Of a stretch of 64,000 bases of DNA, positions 58,881 through 64,000 are shown one piece after another. The notes beneath the pieces are model-generated. The model was not told where the DNA came from. It did not search any database and saw nothing but the letters and a program-made list of their open reading frames with translations. A program made the position numbers and the translations under genes. The stretch is from Candidatus Nitrosopumilus sp. (GTDB lineage: Archaea; Thermoproteota; Nitrososphaeria; Nitrososphaerales; Nitrosopumilaceae): assembly GCA_013215285.1 (NCBI GenBank), contig JABSRD010000006.1:124001-188000 (forward strand). The letters run 5' to 3'. Each line of letters begins with the position of its first letter. Within the stretch, counting starts at the first letter, position 1.

Positions 58881-59500
58881 ATGGTAAGTCATGCTACATT
58901 ACAGAACCTGATCTCTTCAGATGTATTAAAAAAAATCTGTATGGATGAAGGAGTTGATGATGTAGGATTCGTTGAGATAGACGAAGGGCTTTGGGTTCAG
59001 TTAAAGAAGAAGTTTTGGCATTATATCCAAAAACTAAAACCATAATTTCAATTTGTATTCGTACTAATCCAGAAAATATTCAAGGCATATCTAGATCATT
59101 AGCTAATGAAGAATTCCACAAAAATTATGATGAAGTTTCGGGAGGTATAATTAAAATGAAAAAAAGTTCTACTACTCATACATATTATGGTCAGACCGTG
59201 TTGATGTATCCTCTCGAGGGAGATTATGGTTTTCTATTTCTTACTCCTGATTTAACTAACAATGTTTCATCTACTCCAATGGGTGATGGTATAGTCGAAC
59301 TTCACATAGAAAGCCTGAGTTTACATGAACACATAGAAGATGATGCATTATTCCACGTGTATGCTTCCAATCCAAGCGCAAATCAAGAATTTGGTGAAAT
59401 TGCACAAGCATTTTCATATATTGTCATAGCAATAGGAATATTACAATTGCGAAAAGAACTTGTCAAAGGTTTGATTTGGATTAGAAATATAAAAAACTAA
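58881..59500 (+). pseudogene. Frameshifted gene resembling the N-terminus of an epoxyqueuosine reductase-like protein
   Basis: From the ATG at 58881 the frame reads through DDVGFVEIDEG and stops soon after; the next frame continues VKEEVLALYPKTKTIISICI and SRSLANEEFHKNYDEVSGG. Together they match the start of COG1600-like/QueG-type proteins (GFVEID, then a PxTKTIIS strand, then SLANxEFH). One extra G in the run at 58986-58988 would rejoin them as EGALGSVKEE. After about residue 95 the sequence is unlike a QueG core (no Cys for 4Fe-4S clusters), so the gene also looks truncated or fused. Divergent from the HxlR gene, and probably its target. Confidence 0.6.
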
Positions 59501-59658
59501 AAACAAATGATCAGCAAATTTTCGTTAGGATGTTTATCAAATTTCCAACAACACCAATTTGTAAAATCTTTCTAGTTGCAATGATGTACCGTCTGTTTTA
59601 TCGCCTAAGAGGGGGGCATTCTATTTTTTGTGATTATCTATAATCTCCTTTGTAAACT

Positions 59659-60081
59659 AAAACCCTATTTCCGGATCTTTTCCAAAAAACCCTATTTCCG
59701 GAAATAGAATTTCTAATTATTAGAAAAATTATTCTCATAAAACCACTCAAAATTCCAGTTTTGATACATCTTGTAGATCTACTAATCATAAATGCGATAT
59801 ATCCAAGAATCTACAAACTATTATTTGAAAATCTATACCTGATTAATTGAACGATCTATTCGTAGCAATTTCAAAGCTAATGATTCTACACTTTTCTATT
59901 CGTATGTTTTTTCTATAGCTATAACTTAGCTATGACTGTAGCTACCATTTAGGGTATCAAAAGCTATGACTAGAGATATGACTATGATTGTAGCTTTTAG
60001 AAAAGATACCTCTAAGATACCATGAAGGTATCTTCTTAGTCGTTAAAGTGCAATATGGAAAAGATCTGGAAATAGGGTTTT
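59659..60081. mobile_element. MITE-like element with 25-bp terminal inverted repeats
   Basis: Left end AAAACCCTATTTCCGGATC and right end (GGAAAAGATCTGGAAATAGG) pair at 24 of 25 positions over 59659-59683 and 60057-60081. The interior is non-coding, with a second copy of the first 17 bases (59686-59702), the 16-bp palindrome CTATTTCCGGAAATAG (59692-59707), a GGTATC...GATACC hairpin with AAGCTA/TAGCTT arms (59953-60010) and AAGATACC-ATGAA-GGTATCTT (60014-60034). No target duplication can be seen with confidence. It may move with a transposase coded elsewhere. Confidence 0.65.
59692..59707. repeat. 16-bp perfect palindrome inside the MITE-like element
   Basis: CTATTTCCGGAAATAG reads identically on both strands; it embeds the core of the element end (CCCTATTTCCGG). 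Confidence 0.85.
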
Positions 60082-60113
60082 AAGTAAAATTAACTTTATT
60101 CCTTTTAGGAAAT

Positions 60114-60497
60114 ATGACTAATCAACTATTAGAGTTCAAAGAAATTATCAAGTCAAAACAAATTTCTGAACAAAGAAAGCCTGACAAACAAACTAGAATA
60201 CTACTACTTTACTTATTTACTAGTACTAGGGGTGGATTAACTAGATTACGTATCATCATTCATTTACTTGAAAAATCATACAACACCCATCAACTAGCAC
60301 AAAAACTTGATCTTGATTACAAAGCAGTTCAACATCACATGAGAGTTTTAGAGAAAAATAATATGGTCTCAAAAATTGGTGAAAAATATGGTGCAATCTT
60401 TCACTTGTCAAATTTTCTTGAAATGAATATCAATGCATTAGATGAGGCAATTGATAAACTAGATAAAAAAATGAATCACAAAAAGGTGTACATGTAA
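60114..60497 (+). CDS. ArsR-like winged-helix regulator
   Basis: 127 residues. A charged N-terminal stretch, then a winged helix (GGLTRLRIIIHLLEKSYNTH, LAQKLDLDYKAVQHHMRVLE, KNNMVSKIGEKYGAIFHL) with the HHMRVLE recognition helix seen in ArsR-type regulators, then a short helix (NALDEAIDKLDKKM). No Cys for metal sensing. The signal is unknown. It begins 32 bp after the right end of the MITE-like element. Confidence 0.75.
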   Translation: MTNQLLEFKEIIKSKQISEQRKPDKQTRILLLYLFTSTRGGLTRLRIIIHLLEKSYNTHQLAQKLDLDYKAVQHHMRVLEKNNMVSKIGEKYGAIFHLSNFLEMNINALDEAIDKLDKKMNHKKVYM

Positions 60498-60544
60498 TTT
60501 TATCCATGCATTGACTTTTTAGAAACTTGTGTATCTGATAAATT

Positions 60545-60775
60545 GTGACTGATTCTGAAATTCACTGTGATGTTTGTGGAATCAAACTCCTTGATTCTGA
60601 ATGGGATTCCCACATTGATACTACTGAACACAAAGAAAAAGCCTTAATCCAAATCATGGAAGATAAAATTGGAAAACAAATCTCTCCAGATATTCGTGAT
60701 GAAACAACTGAAATTTTAGAAGAATTAGAACTTGAACATAAAAATGAATTTGATAATGATGTATCTGTAAATTAA
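60545..60775 (+). CDS. Small C2H2-type zinc finger protein
   Basis: 76 residues from a GTG start: IHCDVCGIKLLDSEWDSHID then EH gives a C2H2-like site (CxxC and HxxxxxH), followed by an acidic helical tail (IRDETTEILEELELEHKN). May bind nucleic acid or protein. Same strand as the ArsR-like gene and 47 bp from it; converges on the next gene with 2 bp between. Confidence 0.6.
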   Translation: MTDSEIHCDVCGIKLLDSEWDSHIDTTEHKEKALIQIMEDKIGKQISPDIRDETTEILEELELEHKNEFDNDVSVN

Positions 60776-60777
60776 AT

Positions 60778-61281
60778 CTATTTTTTAAAAATTTCTTCTT
60801 CTAAAAGCTCATCATACTCTTCTACCATTCTCATTGATAGGATGACACTTGGAATCACAGGCTCACCTTTTGGTTTTATTGCTTCTAATCCTAAACCTTC
60901 ATTTGCAGTTTCTACACTCATCATTATTTGCAGTTCATCTTCTCTGAATAATGGAATCATTGATTGATTAACCATTACATCTTTTGATGTTCCATGGTAT
61001 AGGTTTGCCCTAATGTTGGAATTTGGAATATCTTCACCATTTTTTCTTAACCAGATGTCTATATATCGTGAAGTATTACCTTTCTTCCTTCCAATTTGAG
61101 GAGCAACTATTACAAAATATAATCCTGATTGTTTTATTTTGATTATGTCGTTATCTTTTGTTGTATAGTGTTGAATTCCAACAATTGCATCATTAACATT
61201 AAACGAAATTGGAATCCCAGTTTTTGCTTTTTTTGGTCTTTGATCAATATTGCAAGACAATTGTGCAAAGTCTCTGATCAT
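60778..61281 (-). CDS. C1q/TNF-like jelly-roll protein
   Basis: 167 residues with a single beta-rich domain: IKIKQSGLYFVIVAPQIGR, then IDIWLRKNGEDIPNSN, MVNQSMIPLFREDELQIM, and a closing PSVILSMRMVEEY. This strand pattern, with a WLRKNG turn, resembles bacterial and phage C1q-like trimer domains. No signal peptide is visible, so a cytoplasmic or virus-related role is possible. The Cys-free sequence has no catalytic site. Confidence 0.55.
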   Translation of the reverse strand: MIRDFAQLSCNIDQRPKKAKTGIPISFNVNDAIVGIQHYTTKDNDIIKIKQSGLYFVIVAPQIGRKKGNTSRYIDIWLRKNGEDIPNSNIRANLYHGTSKDVMVNQSMIPLFREDELQIMMSVETANEGLGLEAIKPKGEPVIPSVILSMRMVEEYDELLEEEIFKK

Positions 61282-61408
61282 AACTCTTAGAACCTCTGTA
61301 CAGCTTATAAGCTATTCGTAGATTTTTATTAAAATTTTTAATATATTCATATGTCATTATTTTTTCGATCGCAGAAACACACTTAAACAAATAACGACCA
61401 AGAAAAAA

Positions 61409-62698
61409 TTGATCACTTTGGTAAAGTTTGATGTAGATCCTTTTGCAAATTCAGTAAAACAAATCAATGATGCATGTGATATTTTAGGAATTAATGATAA
61501 AGGCGTTAGAGAATATCTTGCAATGCCAAATAAAATGATGAGAGTTAAGATTCCAGTGAGAATGGATAATGGAAAAATTCGTATTTTTACTGGATTTAGA
61601 AGTCAACACAATAATGATCGTGGACCATACAAAGGTGGAATTAGATATTTTGATCCTGAGGGTGGTGTTGAATATATGGAACGAGAAGTGATGGCACTTT
61701 CTTCATGGATGACATGGAAATGTGCAATTGCTGGTATTCCACTTGGAGGAGGTAAGGGTGCAATTTACATAAATCCAAAAAAAGAAAAATTTAGTCGAAT
61801 TGAAATGTCTCGTATAACTAGAAGATTTGCATTTATGATTTCAGAAATTATAGGACCTCAAAAAGATATTCCAGCTCCTGATGTTTACACTACTGGTAAG
61901 GAGATGGCACAAATCATGGATACTTATGGTAAACTAAATGGTGTTACACATCAACCAGCAGTAATTACAGGAAAACCAATAGCATTAGGTGGTTCTCTTG
62001 CAAGAAATGTTGCAACTGGTTTAGGAACAGCATATTGTGTTCGAGAAGCTGCCCAAAAAATTGGTTTTTCTTTGAAAGACGCCAAAGTTGCTATCCAAGG
62101 ATTTGGAAATGCAGGAACTTTTGCTGGTGAATATTTGGAGAAAATGGGATGTATCATTATTGGAGCATCTGATTCAAAAGGTAGTATTATCAATACTAAA
62201 GGAATGAAGATGAAAGACTTGGAAAAATGGAAAGCCAAAAAAGGTACAGTCGTTGGATTCCCAGGAAGTACAAAAGTTACTACTGAAAAATTACTTACAT
62301 CAAAATGTGATATTCTTATTCCAGCAGCTTTAGAACACCAAATCAACGCAGCAATTGCAAAAAAGATTCAATGTAAAATTATTGGCGAATCTGCAAATGG
62401 ACCAACTCTTCCAGAGGCAGATCCTATTTTGTACAAAAAAGGAATTATTGTAGTTCCAGATATTTTAGCTAATGCAGGTGGTGTTACCATTTCTTATTAT
62501 GAATGGGTTCAAAATAACACTGGTCAATATTGGGGATTTGTTCAAGTTGCAAAACTCATGGAAAATCATTTGGTTACTGGATTCAAAGATGCTTATGAAC
62601 TAAGCCTGAAAAAGAAAGTCGATATGAGGCGTGCTTGTATGGCTATTGCTGTAAAGCGTGTAATGGAAGCATTTGAGCTTCGTGGCATCTGGCCTTAG
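61409..62698 (+). CDS. gdhA: Glutamate dehydrogenase
   Basis: Reversible conversion of 2-oxoglutarate and ammonium to glutamate. 429 residues from a TTG start: KGGIRYFDPEGGVEYMEREV, MTWKCAIAGIPLGGGKGAIY (substrate Lys in GGGKGA), GPQKDIPAPDVYT, AVITGKPIALGGS, and the cofactor fold VAIQGFGNAGTFAG. Hexameric archaeal type. In an ammonia oxidiser this is the main route to assimilate ammonium. Convergent with the Toprim gene, with 4 nt overlap. Confidence 0.95.
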   Translation: MITLVKFDVDPFANSVKQINDACDILGINDKGVREYLAMPNKMMRVKIPVRMDNGKIRIFTGFRSQHNNDRGPYKGGIRYFDPEGGVEYMEREVMALSSWMTWKCAIAGIPLGGGKGAIYINPKKEKFSRIEMSRITRRFAFMISEIIGPQKDIPAPDVYTTGKEMAQIMDTYGKLNGVTHQPAVITGKPIALGGSLARNVATGLGTAYCVREAAQKIGFSLKDAKVAIQGFGNAGTFAGEYLEKMGCIIIGASDSKGSIINTKGMKMKDLEKWKAKKGTVVGFPGSTKVTTEKLLTSKCDILIPAALEHQINAAIAKKIQCKIIGESANGPTLPEADPILYKKGIIVVPDILANAGGVTISYYEWVQNNTGQYWGFVQVAKLMENHLVTGFKDAYELSLKKKVDMRRACMAIAVKRVMEAFELRGIWP

Positions 62699-63069
62699 AT
62701 TAGATACGATTCATAACAAACTAGTTGTTCAATAAATTTAATTTTCCCATTTGTTATTGCCATTAGTTTTCTTTTGTAAGTGATGTCTATCTTTGTTCTT
62801 CTTTGCAATAATTGAATTGTCTTTTCAGTAAGTTGTCTTCCCTGTCTGTCTCTATCAAAAAGTAATATGAGATTTTCATATTTTGCAACAGAGTCAGTAA
62901 AATTTACCATTCCTCCAAATTTATGAAATTCTAAAATTTTACCCGTATACCCAATCTTTCTTAATGCAATAGAATCTCTTTTTCCTTCAACAACTACTGT
63001 TTCTTCAATAGAATTTAATTGAAAAATAAAATCTTTCAATTCTATAATTTCTTGTTCTGTTACGAGCAT
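62695..63069 (-). CDS. Toprim-domain protein (RNase M5 / primase-like)
   Basis: 124 residues: an N-terminal VVVEGKRDSIALRKIG with the Toprim Glu, GKILEFHKFGG, and NLILLFDRDRQGRQLTEK with the DxD pair. Small stand-alone Toprim proteins of this sort (archaeal DUF, RNase M5-like) cut or bind structured RNA or DNA; function here is unknown. The start is GTG or ATG at the 5' end; the frame is compact. Confidence 0.75.
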   Translation of the reverse strand: MLVTEQEIIELKDFIFQLNSIEETVVVEGKRDSIALRKIGYTGKILEFHKFGGMVNFTDSVAKYENLILLFDRDRQGRQLTEKTIQLLQRRTKIDITYKRKLMAITNGKIKFIEQLVCYESYLI

Positions 63070-63118
63070 ATTGTTTACTTTGTTTTAACATATTAAGCAC
63101 TTTTGATAATTAAAAATA

Positions 63119-63802
63119 ATGTCTGATGTTTTACTTGTACAAAATACTAGAATTGAAGGATCTGGATACTTGGGTGATCTTTTAAAAAATGATGGTTTTG
63201 AAATTACATCAGTTAATGCAAAAAATGAAGAACTTCCAAAGAAAGATTTTTCACTAGTAGTAATTTTAGGTGCGCCTGAAAGTGCAAATGATGACTTGCT
63301 TTATCTTTTGGCAGAACAACAACTCATCAAAGACTGTGTTGAAAAAAATATTCCTGTTTTAGGAATTTGTTTAGGTTCCCAACTAATTGCAAAAACTTTT
63401 GGTGCCAAAATATATCGCGGACCAAAAAAAGAAATTGGATTTTATAATGATTTGAAAATTTCCAATGATTCTTCACTTTTCTCTGGATTCAAAAATCCAT
63501 TTACTGTGTTTCATTGGCATTCTGACACATTTGATTTGCCTGAAAATGCCATTAGACTAGTCTCATCTGAGCACTATCCAAACCAAGCATTTCAATACAA
63601 GAGTGCAGTTGGATTACAATTTCATTTGGAAGTAAATGAGGACATGGTTAATTTGTGGCTTGATAACACTGAGGAAAAATTACAAAAAATCCCCGATATT
63701 GATCCACAAAAAATTCGCTCAGAAATTAATGAAAATATTTCAAATGTAAAATCAAATATGCAGAATTTTTACAACAATTTCAAATCATCTTTCAATCTTT
63801 GA
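63119..63802 (+). CDS. Class I glutamine amidotransferase (GuaA N-domain-like)
   Basis: 227 residues. The catalytic triad is visible: Cys in LGICLGSQLIAK, His in VGLQFHLEV and Glu two after it (HLE). This resembles the GATase domain of GMP synthase and stand-alone amidases, but no synthetase domain follows in the frame. The typical partner would be a separate ligase. Substrate unknown; release of ammonia from glutamine is the expected chemistry. Confidence 0.8.
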   Translation: MSDVLLVQNTRIEGSGYLGDLLKNDGFEITSVNAKNEELPKKDFSLVVILGAPESANDDLLYLLAEQQLIKDCVEKNIPVLGICLGSQLIAKTFGAKIYRGPKKEIGFYNDLKISNDSSLFSGFKNPFTVFHWHSDTFDLPENAIRLVSSEHYPNQAFQYKSAVGLQFHLEVNEDMVNLWLDNTEEKLQKIPDIDPQKIRSEINENISNVKSNMQNFYNNFKSSFNL

Positions 63803-63844
63803 CCAAAGTTTAATATACTTAATTCTAATTTTATCGATAGAACG

Positions 63845-64000
63845 ATGACTGCTGTTAAGAAAATTTTTGAAGACACCATTCAAACCGATCATAAAGTCAT
63901 CACTGAGGAATTATCAAAATCAATTCTCAAAACTTATGGTGTCAAAGTTCCACCTTTTGCACTTGTAACTTCTGTTGAAGAAGCAGTAAAACAAGCAAAG
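63845..64000 (+). CDS. ADP-forming acyl-CoA synthetase ATP-grasp subunit, 5' part only
   Basis: First 52 codons before the window ends. [21 protein letters not shown] followed by VEEAVKQAK is the ATP-grasp-like N-terminus of the beta subunit of ADP-forming CoA ligases. In thaumarchaea the 3-hydroxypropionate/4-hydroxybutyrate carbon-fixation cycle uses enzymes of this type for 3-hydroxypropionate and 4-hydroxybutyrate, but specificity cannot be read here. A TATA-like TTTAATATACTT lies about 26-37 bp upstream of the ATG. Confidence 0.7.
   Translation, partial: MTAVKKIFEDTIQTDHKVITEELSKSILKTYGVKVPPFALVTSVEEAVKQAK

Larger units (their letters stand above)
59501..60113. other. 613-bp gene-free stretch
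   Basis: No open frame with protein character. Almost all of its content is the MITE-like element (59659-60081) with short hairpins inside it; flanks of about 150 bp on the left and 30 bp on the right hold no recognised feature. Confidence 0.6.

Noticed and set aside
59640-60095. Target duplication around the MITE-like element (GTAAACT versus GTAAAAT)
   Set aside because: The match is partial and not placed symmetrically next to the ends, so it is not claimed.

Overview
The window reads as a chromosome segment of an ammonia-oxidising thaumarchaeon of the Nitrosopumilus / Nitrosarchaeum kind. Visible reasons: AT-rich DNA; archaeal information genes (S30e, L21e, Rpb4/RpoF, two TBPs, TFB, RadA, Nop5-fibrillarin, Trm1, proteasome alpha, PAC2 chaperone); eukaryote-like markers expected in this phylum (topoisomerase IB, an RPC34-like winged-helix Fe-S protein, an Elf1-like zinc ribbon); a NirK-like copper protein; many apparently leaderless genes with a TATA box about 25-30 bp upstream of the start codon; and frequent TTG/GTG starts. 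No rRNA or CRISPR array is present; there are two tRNAs, one with an intron.

Layout. 1-5.8 kb: type I restriction-modification operon (hsdM, hsdS, hsdR; hsdM frameshifted, hsdR cut by the window edge) plus a DUF5655-type nuclease-like gene. 5.9-13.4 kb: small hypotheticals, the MTA/adenine salvage pair mtnP-apt, a large secreted beta-domain protein and an OLD-type ATPase. 13.5-22.9 kb: RNA and nucleotide housekeeping (RPC34-like, RlmE-like, Trm1, RNase HII, fibrillarin-Nop5, PyrD-PyrK, a radical SAM protein, S30e). 22,970-26,239: a complete 3,270-bp mobile element between rps30e and radA. 26.3-33.4 kb: radA, rlmN, the L21e-RpoF-DUF655-KsgA-HemK cluster, isocitrate dehydrogenase, tRNA-Ser, Elf1. 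33.4-45.9 kb: mixed conserved and unknown genes, the two TBP paralogues, TFB, an inositol-phosphate pair and intron-containing tRNA-Met. 45.9-54.9 kb: TopoIB, an SDR, an MrfA/Hrq1-like helicase, a solitary DNA methyltransferase, TatA, MFS/methyltransferase and proteasome alpha. 54.9-60.1 kb: an accessory stretch with the NirK-like protein, small exported proteins, regulators, a frameshifted gene, five copies of one inverted-repeat motif and a MITE-like element. 60.1-64 kb: regulators, a C1q-like protein, glutamate dehydrogenase, a Toprim protein, a glutamine amidotransferase and the start of an ATP-grasp CoA-ligase subunit.

Main discoveries. (1) The element at 22,970-26,239 has 49-bp imperfect terminal inverted repeats (36/49 identical, the outer 14 bp perfect, two GTAACA boxes 27 bp apart in each) and an exact 8-bp target duplication (CTAAAACA). 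It carries a SWIM/zinc-ribbon DDE transposase, a divergent ribbon-helix-helix operon with a 10-bp palindromic operator candidate between them, and further passenger genes; it lies directly upstream of the radA TATA box. (2) Five copies of GTAATC-N8-GATTAY, all with the same spacing, lie within 3.1 kb around the NirK-like gene and a small RHH regulator. (3) A 423-bp non-coding element is bounded by 25-bp near-perfect inverted repeats, and part of its end sequence recurs upstream of psmA. Single-base frameshifts (hsdM; the gene at 58,881) both fit loss of one G from a G run, so sequencing error must be excluded.
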